Origin: Desulfovibrio sp. Huiquan2017
GTDB lineage: Bacteria > Desulfobacterota > Desulfovibrionia > Desulfovibrionales > Desulfovibrionaceae
Direction of reading: 5' to 3'
DNA length: 64,000 bases
NCBI RefSeq assembly: GCF_017351175.1
Contig: NZ_JAFMPN010000003.1
Coordinates: 62,001 to 126,000, forward strand
This document shows positions 26,258-35,652 of the stretch, piece by piece. Both the position numbers and the translations under genes were made by a program. The notes beneath the pieces were generated by a model. That model saw only the letters and a list, made by a program, of their open reading frames with translations, searched no databases and was not told the DNA's origin. How positions within the stretch are numbered: the first letter of the stretch is position 1; each line of letters begins with the position of its first letter.

Positions 26258-26381
26258 GCCATGAAAGCGCTTTTCAAAAGTCCTACAAAAAGGTGACTTG
26301 CGAAGACCGCTTGTAGTGCGGCCCGGAGTCGTTTACCCTTTCTTACCGATAAATATTGCCCCAAACAGACGAGGTAGCCAT

Positions 26382-27584
26382 ATGTTCACCAAAGACGAAT
26401 TGAAAAAGTATGCCGAGACCCTGTGGTGGGGGCTGACCACTGCCCGCACCAAACCCTACCGCCCCGGCGATTTCGTGCTTCTGCGCTTCGACCCCGACGC
26501 CCTGCCCCTGGCCGAGGCCATGTTCGACCTGCTCATGGACAAGGGCATCAATCCGATCCCGCGCCAAAACCTGACCGCGGGCATGGAGGTCTCCTTCTAC
26601 GGCAAAGGCAGTGACGACCAATTGACCGCCGTCCCCGCGGGCGACCGAGAGTTCGTCGGCGGGCTCAACGGGCTCATCTCGCTCATCGCCCCGGCCTCCC
26701 TGACCCATTTGCAGGACATCGACTCCAAACGCATCGGCCAGGCCGCCGTGGCCCGCAAGTTCATGCGCGACATCATGGAGAAACGCGAGCAGTCCGGAGA
26801 TTTCGGCTGGACCCTGTGCATCTACCCCACCCCGGCCCTGGCCGAGGCGGCCAAGCTGTCCATGGCCGACTTCAAGGCCCAGGTGGTCAAGGCATGCTAC
26901 CTCGACGACGCCAACCCGCCCGCCCGGTGGAACGAGATTTTCGCCGAGGCCGAAAAGGTCAAGACCTGGCTCAACAAGCTCGACATAGAGCACCTGCGTA
27001 TACGCTCCAAGGATACGGATCTCATTGTGGTTCCCGGCGAACAGCGCCGCTGGCTCGGCGTCTCCGGCCACAACATCCCGTCGTTCGAGATCTTCCTTTC
27101 CCCGGACTGGCGGGGCACCGAAGGCGTGTACTACGCGGACCAGCCCTCCTTCCGTTCCGGCAACTTCGTCGAGGGCGTGCGCCTGACCTTTGAAAAAGGC
27201 GTGGCTGTCAAGACCGAGGCCAAGACCGGCGGCGACTTCGTGGCCAAGCAATTGACCCTGGACGAGGGAGCCAGCCGACTGGGCGAGTTCTCCCTGACCG
27301 ACCGCCGCTTCTCCAAGATCAACGCCTTCATGGCCAACACCCTGTTCGACGAGAACTTCGGCGGGCCCCAGGGCAACTGCCACGTGGCCGTGGGCGCTTC
27401 CTACGCCGACACCTTCTCCGGCGACCAGTCCATCCTGGACGAGGCCATGAAGAAGGAACTCGGCTTCAACGACTCCGCCCTGCACTGGGACCTGGTCAAC
27501 ACCCAGCAGAAGACCGTCACCGCCACCCTCAAGGGCGGCGAGGAACTCATCATCTATACGGACGGCGAATTCCAGTACGAATAA
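26382..27584 (+). CDS. M29-family (AmpS-like) aminopeptidase
   Basis: A 400-residue soluble protein. It begins MFTKDELKKYAETLWWGLTT, with GAGG eight bases before the ATG. The C-terminal metal-binding signature of the thermophilic/M29 aminopeptidases is present: GEFSLTD at about 301, then NCHVAVG at about 332 and LHWDLV at about 366, supplying Glu, His and His/Asp ligands for the two-metal centre. Such enzymes remove N-terminal amino acids from peptides. It stands alone, divergent from the ferredoxin gene. Confidence 0.85.
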   Translation: MFTKDELKKYAETLWWGLTTARTKPYRPGDFVLLRFDPDALPLAEAMFDLLMDKGINPIPRQNLTAGMEVSFYGKGSDDQLTAVPAGDREFVGGLNGLISLIAPASLTHLQDIDSKRIGQAAVARKFMRDIMEKREQSGDFGWTLCIYPTPALAEAAKLSMADFKAQVVKACYLDDANPPARWNEIFAEAEKVKTWLNKLDIEHLRIRSKDTDLIVVPGEQRRWLGVSGHNIPSFEIFLSPDWRGTEGVYYADQPSFRSGNFVEGVRLTFEKGVAVKTEAKTGGDFVAKQLTLDEGASRLGEFSLTDRRFSKINAFMANTLFDENFGGPQGNCHVAVGASYADTFSGDQSILDEAMKKELGFNDSALHWDLVNTQQKTVTATLKGGEELIIYTDGEFQYE

Positions 27585-27593
27585 AAAACACCT

Positions 27594-27650
27594 GCGGTGG
27601 GCGGGGCGGGAAGGGCCTGAGCAAAAGCCTTCCCGCCCCGCCCGCACCGC
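27594..27650. terminator. Long GC hairpin after aminopeptidase gene
   Basis: A 15-bp perfect stem (27600-27614 with 27628-27642) extended by six more pairs beyond a two-base bulge. There is no T-run after it, so intrinsic termination is uncertain. The left arm has four G-runs on the plus strand and could also form a G-quadruplex. Confidence 0.55.
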
Positions 27651-27724
27651 CGGAACGACATCTCGAAAATTGTTCATTCGCGCCGTGAAGCGAAAAATTC
27701 CACGGGGATCCCGGAGGCACGCAC

Positions 27725-29689
27725 ATGCAGACCAAACGCAACATTTATTTGAAGACGATCCCCCCCGAAGAGGCGGTGGCCCTGGCCAAGGCCCATCTCG
27801 ACCGCGACGCCCTGCTCGGCACCGAGCACGTGCCCACGCACGAAGCGGCCGGGCGGGTCACGGCCGAGCCCGTCTACGCCAGGTACTCCTCGCCCACTTT
27901 CCACGCGGCGGCCATGGACGGCGTGGCCGTATCGGCCGAATCCACCTTTGCAGCCCGCGAGGACGCGCCCGTAAGCCTGCCCCGGGGCGAGGGCTTCGTG
28001 TTCGTCAACACCGGTAATCCCTTGCCCGAGGGAAAAAACGCGGTGGTCATGATCGAAAATGTGGTCCAACAGGACGCGAACACCGTGCTCATCGACGCCC
28101 CCGCCTTCCCCTGGCAGCACGTGCGCCGGATCGGCGAGGACATCGTGGCCACGGAACTGCTCATCCCCCAGAACCGAGAACTAACCCCGTCGGACATCGG
28201 CGCGCTGCTCTCGGCGGGCATCTACGACCTGAAAGTGCGCGAAACGGTCAAGACCATTTTTCTGCCCACGGGCGACGAAGTGCTGAATTTCCTGGACCGC
28301 CCCGAACCGCGCGCCGGGCAGGTCATCGAGTCCAACTCCCAGGTCTTCCGGGCCTACGCCAGAAGCTGGGGTATGGATGCAGCATGGTCCGCCCCGGTTC
28401 CGGACGACGAGGACGCCCTGCGCAACGCGGTCCTGGACGGCCTGAAGAGCGGCTGCCACATGGTCGTGGTCGGCGCAGGCTCCAGCGCGGGGAGCAAGGA
28501 CTACTCCAGGCGGGTCTTCGAATCCATCGGCACGGTGCTGGTCCACGGCATCTCGGTCATGCCGGGCAAGCCAAGCCTGCTGGCCGTGACCGACGAACGC
28601 AGCGGATATCCGGGCAGGCTCCTGGTGGGCGCGCCGGGCTACCCGGTGTCGGCCATCGTCTGCCACGAAAAAATTCTCGCACCCGTGGTCCATTGGCTCA
28701 TGGGCAAATCCGCGCCCGAACGGCATGAGGCGAACATCGTCCTGGCGCGCAAAACGCCGTCCAGGCCGGGCATGCGCGAGGCCCTCCGGCTGGCCGCCGG
28801 GCGCATCGGCGAAAACATCGTAGGCGCGCCCCTGGCCCGGGGCGCGGGCATGATCACGACCATGACCAGGGCCCAGGCCGTGACCTACATTCCCGAGGAC
28901 GCGGAAGGCGTGGAACAGGGCGAGACGGTCAAAGCCGAACTGCTGGTCCACAAAAGCGACCTGGACCGGGTGCTGGTCCACGTGGGCAGCCACGACAACA
29001 CCCTGGACCTGCTGGCCAACGAACTCATGGGACTGTCCGATTCCCTGCGTCTGGTCTCCAGCCATGCCGGGTCCATGGGCGGCCTGACGGCGCTCAAGGC
29101 GGGATCGGCGCTGTTCGCCGGAGCGCATCTCTTCGACCCCGAAACCGGGGACTTCAACTTTCCGTTCATCGAACGCTATCTCAAGGACATCCCGGTGACC
29201 GTGGTCAACCTGGCCATCCGCCACCAAGGACTCATCGTGCCCAAGGGCAACCCCCTGTCCATCCGGGGAGTGGACGACCTGACCCGCGACGACGTCGTCT
29301 TCATCAACAGGCAGCGGGGGGCCGGAACGCGCATCCTCCTGGACCATCACCTGAAGAAGGCCGGGATCAGCCCGCGCGACGTGACCGGGTACGAAAACGA
29401 GGAATTCACCCACATGGCCGTAGCCGTGAACGTGCTCACCGGCGCGGCCTCGTGCGGACTGGGCATCTATGCGGCGGCCAAGGCGCTGGGGCTGGACTTC
29501 GTGCCCCTGGCGCACGAGCGATACGACCTGATCATCCCCGAGGCATACGTGGACGATCCGCGCATCCGAACACTGATCGAAATCATCAAGAGACCCGCGG
29601 TCCAGGCCAAGATCAAGGCCCAGGGCGGTTATGAGACGGATATGACCGGCCGAATCATGCAGCCGGGCATGGGATTGGGGCAGGATTAA
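27725..29689 (+). CDS. MoeA-type molybdopterin protein fused to PBP-like domain
   Basis: A 654-residue fusion. Residues 1-400 are MoeA: N-terminal domain (GRVTAEPVYARYSSPTFHAA...MDGVA), the molybdopterin-binding domain with GAGSSAGSKDYS at about 251-262, and the MoeA C-terminal barrel. From about residue 410 a second, periplasmic-binding-protein-like domain follows (VGSHDNTLDLLANELMG ... FINRQRGAGTRILLDHHL), with no signal peptide, so it is cytoplasmic. MoeA inserts molybdate or tungstate into the pterin cofactor; the extra domain may sense or deliver the metal or a precursor. Its stop overlaps the convergent cold-shock gene by four bases. Confidence 0.87.
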   Translation: MQTKRNIYLKTIPPEEAVALAKAHLDRDALLGTEHVPTHEAAGRVTAEPVYARYSSPTFHAAAMDGVAVSAESTFAAREDAPVSLPRGEGFVFVNTGNPLPEGKNAVVMIENVVQQDANTVLIDAPAFPWQHVRRIGEDIVATELLIPQNRELTPSDIGALLSAGIYDLKVRETVKTIFLPTGDEVLNFLDRPEPRAGQVIESNSQVFRAYARSWGMDAAWSAPVPDDEDALRNAVLDGLKSGCHMVVVGAGSSAGSKDYSRRVFESIGTVLVHGISVMPGKPSLLAVTDERSGYPGRLLVGAPGYPVSAIVCHEKILAPVVHWLMGKSAPERHEANIVLARKTPSRPGMREALRLAAGRIGENIVGAPLARGAGMITTMTRAQAVTYIPEDAEGVEQGETVKAELLVHKSDLDRVLVHVGSHDNTLDLLANELMGLSDSLRLVSSHAGSMGGLTALKAGSALFAGAHLFDPETGDFNFPFIERYLKDIPVTVVNLAIRHQGLIVPKGNPLSIRGVDDLTRDDVVFINRQRGAGTRILLDHHLKKAGISPRDVTGYENEEFTHMAVAVNVLTGAASCGLGIYAAAKALGLDFVPLAHERYDLIIPEAYVDDPRIRTLIEIIKRPAVQAKIKAQGGYETDMTGRIMQPGMGLGQD

Positions 29690-29916
29690 AGCAGGGAGGC
29701 GGTCCGAACTTCCTCAACCGGCCGGACTTCCACGGCCTTGGGGCCGGTTTCCTCGTCGGTCAGGATAAAGGTGACCTTTTCGCCGGGCTCCAGGGTCTGG
29801 AACCCGTCGCGGACGATCTCGGTATAGTGGACAAAGACATCCCGGCCGTCCTCGCCGGTGATGAAACCGAACCCTTTCTGTTCATTGAACCAGGTCACTT
29901 CGCCCGTATGTCGCAT
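29686..29916 (-). CDS. Cold-shock-domain protein
   Basis: A 76-residue protein, a single OB-fold cold-shock domain. It carries both RNA-binding motifs: KGFGFI (about 15-20) and DVFVHYT (about 27-33). The start at 29916 has GGAGGA upstream. Unlike E. coli CspA it has a short C-terminal tail (VEEVRTASLL). It would bind single-stranded RNA or DNA and melt secondary structure. It ends inside the last codon of the MoeA fusion on the other strand, sharing TTAA, with no terminator in between. Confidence 0.9.
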   Translation of the reverse strand: MRHTGEVTWFNEQKGFGFITGEDGRDVFVHYTEIVRDGFQTLEPGEKVTFILTDEETGPKAVEVRPVEEVRTASLL

Positions 29917-30011
29917 AAATTCCTCCGCATGCCGTGGCATGGAATTTATGTGATCGTACCCGTTGGCCGGGGTCTTGGCAATACGCCACCCGCCCCGGCC
30001 CGACAAAGAAA

Positions 30012-30170
30012 TCAGGACTCCACGCCGTCGTTGCCGGTCGCTTCCGCGTCCTGGTCCGGCTCGAAGTCATCCTGACCCTTCATCTGCTTGCGTTTCAACT
30101 TTTCTTCTTTCTTCTTTTTCTTTGCCAACTCTTTCTGCCGTTTAGCGAACTTATAATTGGGCTTGGCCAA
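30012..30170 (-). CDS. Small basic/acidic protein with TTG start
   Basis: A 52-residue protein starting at TTG 30170, with AAGGAG about seven bases upstream. It reads (M)AKPNYKFAKRQKELAKKKK, then more Lys/Glu, and ends in an acidic tail (DDFEPDQDAEATGNDGVES). The AKPNYKF-x-KRQ-x-ELAKKKK start is shared by small unnamed proteins in many proteobacteria, which supports it being real; this recognition is from memory. No function is known to me; the charge pattern suggests nucleic-acid or ribosome contact. It sits between the RRM and cold-shock genes on the same strand, after the RRM gene terminator. Confidence 0.75.
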   Translation of the reverse strand: MAKPNYKFAKRQKELAKKKKKEEKLKRKQMKGQDDFEPDQDAEATGNDGVES

Positions 30171-30207
30171 AACAACTCCTTGTTATGGTGACCGGCCGAA
30201 CGCCGGA

Positions 30208-30244
30208 AAATAAAAAGCCCGTCCCTCCCTCAAGAGAGACGGGC
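30208..30244 (-). terminator. Terminator of RRM protein gene
   Basis: On the minus strand the stem GCCCGTC (30244-30238) with GACGGGC (30223-30217) is followed by TTTTTATTTT. This is a clear intrinsic terminator 30 bases after the RRM gene stop. Confidence 0.85.
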
Positions 30245-30273
30245 AGCGATTGCCTTTGATGGCGCGCGCCGGA

Positions 30274-30540
30274 CTACCAGCGGGGACGCGGCTCGCGGGG
30301 CTTGGCTTCGTTGACCTTCAGATTGCGGCCGCCGAAATCCTTGCCGTCCAAGGCCTCGATGGCATCCAGAGCGGCGGAGTCATCGGCCATTTCCACGAAA
30401 CCGAAACCGCGCGGACGGCCGGTCTCACGATCTTCGATCAGTTTAACGGAAGAAACCTGGCCGTGAGCTTCGAAAGCCGCGCGGACTTCGTCTTCGGTTG
30501 CGGACCAGGGCAGATTGCCGACATAGATATTCTTGGACAT
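30274..30540 (-). CDS. RNA-recognition-motif protein
   Basis: An 88-residue single RRM protein. RNP2 is IYVGNLPW (residues 4-11) and RNP1 is RGFGFVEM (about 44-51); the linker has the usual DRETGRPRG. The C-terminal tail is short and Arg/Pro-rich (EAKPREPRPRW). AGGAG lies eight bases before ATG 30540. Bacterial RRM proteins of this size are often cold-induced. A perfect 9-bp inverted repeat lies in its upstream region. Confidence 0.92.
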   Translation of the reverse strand: MSKNIYVGNLPWSATEDEVRAAFEAHGQVSSVKLIEDRETGRPRGFGFVEMADDSAALDAIEALDGKDFGGRNLKVNEAKPREPRPRW

Positions 30541-30784
30541 GTTATTCACTCCTGGTGAATGCGGTATGATGCTTGCGCATCGATCTAAATTTAAAAGAAG
30601 CAGTGTACACGATGCGCACTCTGCTCCTCGATATACCTGTTTCCTTTCCCCAGCCAACGCCGACCGGAAGGGGCCGTTCCCGAAGGAATGCGCTGACATA
30701 CTTGTCGGCACAGTTGGCTAAAAACAAAAACAAGTCAAGGGGTTTTTACAAAATAAACCGGAATAATCCCCACTGGTTCCAATT
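30541..30784 (-). promoter_or_regulatory. Upstream region of RRM gene with 9-bp inverted repeat
   Basis: TGCGCATCG at 30574-30582 and CGATGCGCA at 30610-30618 form a perfect inverted repeat with a 27-base AT-rich loop, 34 bases before the RRM start codon. It could be an RNA stem for autoregulation or a protein-binding site. A TTGACT box near 30733-30738 (minus strand) suggests a promoter about 190 bases upstream of the gene and so a long leader, as in cold-shock mRNAs; that is weak. Confidence 0.45.
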
Positions 30785-32281
30785 TCACCCCTCAAAACGG
30801 GCTGTAACAAAGGCCTCCAAAGCCCCGCAAAAACGCCTGCTCCCGCCCGCCAATTCAAGAATTCTATTAACCGCGCGCACGCGATCCTCGGCGTAATGGG
30901 AGACCATGATCAGCGGGGTTCCGGCCTCGGCCAACCGCTCGATAAGCCGGAGCATCAACGCCCTGGAGGACGGGTCCAGGCCGGACAGCGGTTCGTCCAA
31001 AAGAAGCAGTTTCGGCCCGGGAGCCATGGCCCGGGCCAGAAAAACGCGACGCTGCTGGCCGTAGGACATATGCCGCAACCGCCTGGGGCCGAGCCCGTCG
31101 AGGCCGACGGCGTTCAGCCACAGCCCGGCTTCGAGACGCTCCCGGCTGGTGGGTTCCTCAAGCATGCCCACCGACCCCCGGAACCCGGACATGACCGTCT
31201 CTTCGGCGGTTACCTCCCAGCCCAGCTCGCGGGCATACCCAGCCTGAAGATCCGGCGAGACCACGCCGATAAGCGGTCGGGCCTCGTCCATGGTCATGCC
31301 GCCGAGCCGCTCCACCGTGCCCGTACCCCGCTCGTCGTCGGCGTAGGGCGCAACTTGGCTGAGGATAAGCTTGAGCAGCGTGGATTTGCCCGCTCCGTTT
31401 TCGCCGAGCACCAGCCAATTCTCCCCGGGAAGGACCTCCCAATTAATATCGTCCAGGATGCGTTTGCCGTCGGCCACCACGGACACGTTCCGCATGCGCA
31501 GGAGAAAGTCGTACCGCTCCGGTGCGGGGGCGGGGGGCAGATCGCAGGCGACCACGTCCGGAGCGGCTTCGCTCAGGGCGCGCACGGCCTGGTCGCGAGG
31601 CCCCTCGGCCAGGAGTTCCCCGTGATCCAGGGCCAGGGCGTGGCGCACGCAGTCGGGCAGATCGCCGGTCCGATGGGCGGCGCAGACCAGGGTGGTCCGC
31701 TCCCCTGCCCGATCGAGCATCTCGACCACCTCGGCCCGCGAGCCCGCGTCCAGGCCGTCCAGGGCCTCGTCCAGAAGCAGGATGTCCGGCCCGGGAGCCA
31801 GGGCCCTGGCCACCAACAGCTTGCGCACCTGGCCCGTGGAAAGCGTGCGCATCTCACTCCCGGCCAGATCCCGAATGGACAGAAGGTCGATGACGGCGTC
31901 GGCCGCCGCCTCCTCTTCGGGCTCGGCCCGGTCGTAAAGAATGGGGGTGTCGTAAAAACCGGCCAGGACCACGTCGCGGCCCAGAACCCGGGGGGTGTGC
32001 AGGAAATAGAAGTCCTGCATGTCCGCCGAGACCAGGCCGATGCGCTGCCGCAGACCCAGCACGGATCGCTGGGGCCCGTCGCCGAAATCAAAGACCCGCT
32101 CCCCGCCCACGTCCGGGGCGATTTCGCCGCGCAAGATCTTGAGCAGGGTGGACTTGCCCGCGCCGTTGCGCCCGGTCACGGCCGTATGGCGGCCGCGCAC
32201 CAGTTGCCAGCTCAGGGGGCCGAGCAGACGCCGACCGTTGCGGGTCACGGTCACATCCTTCAGGGAAATGAGTGGATTCAT
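30785..32281 (-). CDS. ModF-like protein with two ABC ATPase domains
   Basis: A 498-residue protein with two ATP-binding cassettes. Cassette 1 has GRNGAGKST, signature LSTGQVRK and LLLDEALDGLD. Cassette 2 has GENGAGKST, signature MSYGQQRR and LLLDEPLSGLD. There are no membrane segments. The size and the two unequal halves match ModF/PhrA-type ATPases linked to molybdate uptake in E. coli, though that link is loose. The start at ATG 32281 has AAGGAG upstream. It is monocistronic and divergent from the DUF362 gene. Confidence 0.78.
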   Translation of the reverse strand: MNPLISLKDVTVTRNGRRLLGPLSWQLVRGRHTAVTGRNGAGKSTLLKILRGEIAPDVGGERVFDFGDGPQRSVLGLRQRIGLVSADMQDFYFLHTPRVLGRDVVLAGFYDTPILYDRAEPEEEAAADAVIDLLSIRDLAGSEMRTLSTGQVRKLLVARALAPGPDILLLDEALDGLDAGSRAEVVEMLDRAGERTTLVCAAHRTGDLPDCVRHALALDHGELLAEGPRDQAVRALSEAAPDVVACDLPPAPAPERYDFLLRMRNVSVVADGKRILDDINWEVLPGENWLVLGENGAGKSTLLKLILSQVAPYADDERGTGTVERLGGMTMDEARPLIGVVSPDLQAGYARELGWEVTAEETVMSGFRGSVGMLEEPTSRERLEAGLWLNAVGLDGLGPRRLRHMSYGQQRRVFLARAMAPGPKLLLLDEPLSGLDPSSRALMLRLIERLAEAGTPLIMVSHYAEDRVRAVNRILELAGGSRRFCGALEAFVTARFEG

Positions 32282-32360
32282 TTGGGTATTGTCTCCTTTC
32301 CCGGCCCGGCTGGCAAGCCCCGGCTTGTCATCGCCCGAGCCCGGGCCTATGCTCTGTCCC

Positions 32361-33284
32361 ATGCCTGAAACCGTCGCCATCCTCCGGGTCCCGGAATACA
32401 GGGACGAACCGCTCGGCCGGGCCACGGCCAAGCTCTTCGAAACCATCGGCTTCACGCCCACTCCCGGCGAACGGGTGCTGGTCAAGCCCAATCTGGTCAA
32501 CGGGAGCAACGCCGCCCACTGCACCACCCATCCATTGGCGGTCCGGGCGGCCTGCGCCTGGCTCCTGGACCAGGGCGCCAAGGTGACCGTGGCCGACTCC
32601 CCCGCTTTTGGCCCGGCGGCTTACGTGGCCCGAGCCTCGGGGCTGGCGGAGGCCCTCGCGGACATCGGCCTGGAAGTGCGGAGCCTGGCCCGGCCCGCGC
32701 CCCTGCCGCTGACCCTGGGCGGGACCATCGGCCTGTCCCGGGACGCCCTGGAGGCGGACCGCATCCTGAACCTGCCCAAACTCAAGGTCCACTGTCAGAT
32801 GACCATGTCCGGCGCGGTCAAGAACCTGTTCGGCTGCGTGGTCGGCTTCCGCAAGGCGTTGGCCCACCACAGGCTCGGGCACAGCCACGCGGTCTTCAGG
32901 TCCATGATCATGGACGTGTACCGCGCCCTGCCCCGGACCACGCACCTCATGGACGCGATCCGGCCCATGCACAAGGACGGCCCCATCAAGGGCGAACCGT
33001 TCCCGCTGGGCATGCTGGCCGCGTCGAAAAACGGCGTGGCCCTGGACGCCATGGCCTGCGCCCTGCTCGGCCTTTCCCCGGGCCAGGTTCCCCTGTGGGC
33101 GGAGGCCGAAGCCCGAGGCATGGGCGGGATCGATCCGGCCCTGCTCGACTACCCCCTGGACACGCCCGATACCTTCGACACGGACGGCTTCGTCCTGTCC
33201 GAGGCGCGCGAGCTGTCGTTCGCACCCATGCGGCTGGTCCGAGGCCGGGTGCGCAGCCTGCTGAAACACTTCGTAAAAAGCTGA
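32361..33284 (+). CDS. DUF362 domain protein
   Basis: A 307-residue soluble protein with the DUF362 pattern: VLVKPNLVNGSN near residue 35, then ILNLPKLKVHCQMTMSGAVKN and LFGCVVGFRKALAHH in the middle. Many DUF362 proteins also carry ferredoxin-type cysteine motifs; none is visible here. The molecular function of the family is not established. The ATG at 32361 has no strong ribosome site; an in-frame ATG at 32349 is an alternative. It is 40 bases upstream of hypF and may be read with it. Confidence 0.8.
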   Translation: MPETVAILRVPEYRDEPLGRATAKLFETIGFTPTPGERVLVKPNLVNGSNAAHCTTHPLAVRAACAWLLDQGAKVTVADSPAFGPAAYVARASGLAEALADIGLEVRSLARPAPLPLTLGGTIGLSRDALEADRILNLPKLKVHCQMTMSGAVKNLFGCVVGFRKALAHHRLGHSHAVFRSMIMDVYRALPRTTHLMDAIRPMHKDGPIKGEPFPLGMLAASKNGVALDAMACALLGLSPGQVPLWAEAEARGMGGIDPALLDYPLDTPDTFDTDGFVLSEARELSFAPMRLVRGRVRSLLKHFVKS

Positions 33285-33324
33285 TCCCCCTTGCGTTTTA
33301 ACGGGTTGGGCGGTATGAGCAACC

Positions 33325-35643
33325 ATGCGAGTACGCCAACGATTCACCATAACCGGCCAGGTGCAGGGAGTGGGGTTCCGCCCCTTTGTCTACCGCATAG
33401 CCCTGGACCACGGCGTAACCGGCTCGGTGAACAACTCGTCCGACGGGGTGCTCATCGAAGTCCAGGGCGAGGCCGAGCAGGTCGGCGGATTCGCCGAAGA
33501 CTTGACCGGCAAGCTGCCGCCCCTGGCGCGCATCGTCACCCTGGATTCCGAGCAACAGGCGACAGTGAACGGCGAAGAAGGATTCATCATTCTCGAATCC
33601 ACGCGCAAATCCGGCAATTCGGTGCTCATTTCGCCGGACGTGGCCACCTGCAAGGACTGTCTGGACGATATGCGCGACCCGGACAACCGGCGTTACCGCT
33701 ACCCGTTCACCAACTGCACCAACTGCGGGCCGCGCTATACCATCACGCGGTCCATCCCCTACGACCGGCCCCAGACCTCCATGGCCGAATTCGTCCTCTG
33801 TCCCGAGTGCGAGACCGAATACCGCGACCCCCTGGACCGGCGCTTCCACGCCCAGCCCAACGCCTGCCCGCGCTGCGGTCCGCGCACCTGGCTGACCGAC
33901 CGCGACGGACGGGTCATCGCCCAGGGCGACGACTCCCTGCGTCGACTGGCCCGGGAGCTGGCCAACGGCCGCATCGCCGCGGTCAAAGGGTTGGGCGGCT
34001 TTCATCTGGTTTGCGACGCGGGCTCCGAAAAGGCGGTGGCCGAGCTCAGGCTGCGCAAACACCGCCCGGACAAACCGCTGGCCGTGATGATCCCGGATAT
34101 GGACGCGGCCCGAAGGCTGGCCCGAATCTCCCCGGCCGAGGAGCAATGGCTGAGCGGCCTCCAGCGACCCATCGTCCTGGCGGCCAAGCAGCGCCCCTTC
34201 CCCCTGGCCGAAGACGTGGCCCCGGACACGGACTTTGTCGGGCTGATGCTGCCCTACACCCCGCTGCACCACATCCTGCTCCACGACTACGCCGAACTCA
34301 AAGGTCCGGACGCGGCCCTGGTCATGACCTCGGGCAACATGAGCGCCGAGCCCATCTGCCTGGACAATGGCGAGGCCCAGGAACGGCTGGCGGGGATCGC
34401 CGACATCTTTCTTTTTCACAACCGGGACATCCTCATTCGCACGGACGACTCCGTGGTCCGAGTCAACCCGGCCTCGGACGAGCCCGTCTTCATGCGCAGG
34501 GCGCGCGGCTTCGTGCCCGCCCCGGTCTTCCTGCCGGTCAAGGGCGACACGGTCCTCGGCGTGGGCCCGGAACTGAAGTGCACCCTGACCCTGACCAAGG
34601 GAGACCAGGCCTTCACCAGCCAGCACATCGGCAACATGTCCAACTTGGAGACCCTGGAATTCCACAACGAGATCCGCGCCCATCTCGAAGACATCCTGCA
34701 AGTCGAGCCGAAGCTTATCGTCCGCGACCTGCACCCGGACTACATGACCACTTCACTGGCCGAGGAACTGGGCCGCGAGCGGGGAGTGCCCGTGGCCGCC
34801 CTGCAACACCACTACGCCCACATCCACGCGGTCCTGGCCGAAAACAAATTCGACGGGCCGGTCATCGGCCTGGCCCTGGACGGCACGGGATACGGCGAAG
34901 ACGGGACCATCTGGGGCGGCGAATGTCTGCTGGTGGACCCGGCAACCCTGGACCACCAGCGGCTGGGCCACTTCGCGCGCATCCGGCTGCCCGGCGGCGA
35001 AGCCGCCGTAAAGGAGCCATGGCGCATCGCTCAGGCCGCCCTGTGGGAACTGGGAATCCGGGAACCCGGCGCTTACGCATGGCCGTGGCTGGACCGCTTC
35101 GGGGCCGAGAGCCGGTTCCTGCCGCAGATCCTGGGAAAGGGAATCAATGCGCCGCAAACCTCCAGTTGCGGACGGCTGTTCGACGGCGTGGCCGCCCTGT
35201 GCGGGTTGACCTCGGCCATCACCTACGAAGGCCAGGCGGCCATCCTTCTGGAACGCGCCCAGGACATGGACGAGACCGGCGCCTACCCCTGCCCCATCAA
35301 ATCCGACGACCCGGTGGCCCTGAACACCCTCTCCCTGGTGGCGGCCGCGCTCGACGATCTGGAGCATGGCGTGTCCGTGGGAAAAATCGCCCGCCGTTTT
35401 CACCTGGGCCTGATCAACGGGCTGACCGAAATGGCCTATTCCTTCGCCATGCTCATGGATATCCCTCATGTGGCCCTGTCCGGCGGGGTCATGCAGAACC
35501 TGACCCTGGCGAGCGAATTGCCCCTGGCGCTCCGGGGCGCGGGTCTGCTACCGTTGGTGCATACCCAGTTGCCGCCCAACGACGGCTGCATCTCCCTGGG
35601 CCAGGCGGCGTGGGGAGTACGCAAATTGCGCAACGAACCCTAG
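33325..35643 (+). CDS. hypF: Carbamoyltransferase HypF
   Basis: A 772-residue hydrogenase maturation protein. In order: an acylphosphatase domain (TGQVQGVGFRPFVYR near residue 10), two zinc-finger segments (CKDCLDD...CTNCGPR and CPECETE...CPRCG, about 110-190), a YrdC-like domain (about 200-390), and the C-terminal Kae1-like transferase domain with HHYAHIHAVLAE (about 493-504). HypF makes carbamoyl-AMP from carbamoyl phosphate and passes the carbamoyl group to HypE for the CN ligands of NiFe hydrogenase. No other hyp gene is in the window, so the set is scattered. Confidence 0.96.
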   Translation: MRVRQRFTITGQVQGVGFRPFVYRIALDHGVTGSVNNSSDGVLIEVQGEAEQVGGFAEDLTGKLPPLARIVTLDSEQQATVNGEEGFIILESTRKSGNSVLISPDVATCKDCLDDMRDPDNRRYRYPFTNCTNCGPRYTITRSIPYDRPQTSMAEFVLCPECETEYRDPLDRRFHAQPNACPRCGPRTWLTDRDGRVIAQGDDSLRRLARELANGRIAAVKGLGGFHLVCDAGSEKAVAELRLRKHRPDKPLAVMIPDMDAARRLARISPAEEQWLSGLQRPIVLAAKQRPFPLAEDVAPDTDFVGLMLPYTPLHHILLHDYAELKGPDAALVMTSGNMSAEPICLDNGEAQERLAGIADIFLFHNRDILIRTDDSVVRVNPASDEPVFMRRARGFVPAPVFLPVKGDTVLGVGPELKCTLTLTKGDQAFTSQHIGNMSNLETLEFHNEIRAHLEDILQVEPKLIVRDLHPDYMTTSLAEELGRERGVPVAALQHHYAHIHAVLAENKFDGPVIGLALDGTGYGEDGTIWGGECLLVDPATLDHQRLGHFARIRLPGGEAAVKEPWRIAQAALWELGIREPGAYAWPWLDRFGAESRFLPQILGKGINAPQTSSCGRLFDGVAALCGLTSAITYEGQAAILLERAQDMDETGAYPCPIKSDDPVALNTLSLVAAALDDLEHGVSVGKIARRFHLGLINGLTEMAYSFAMLMDIPHVALSGGVMQNLTLASELPLALRGAGLLPLVHTQLPPNDGCISLGQAAWGVRKLRNEP

Positions 35644-35652
35644 GGAGGAATC

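Noticed and set aside
27594..27650. Riboswitch upstream of the MoeA fusion
   Set aside because: The region is one long GC hairpin just after the aminopeptidase gene. It lacks the conserved core of the molybdenum-cofactor motif, so I call it a terminator-like stem.
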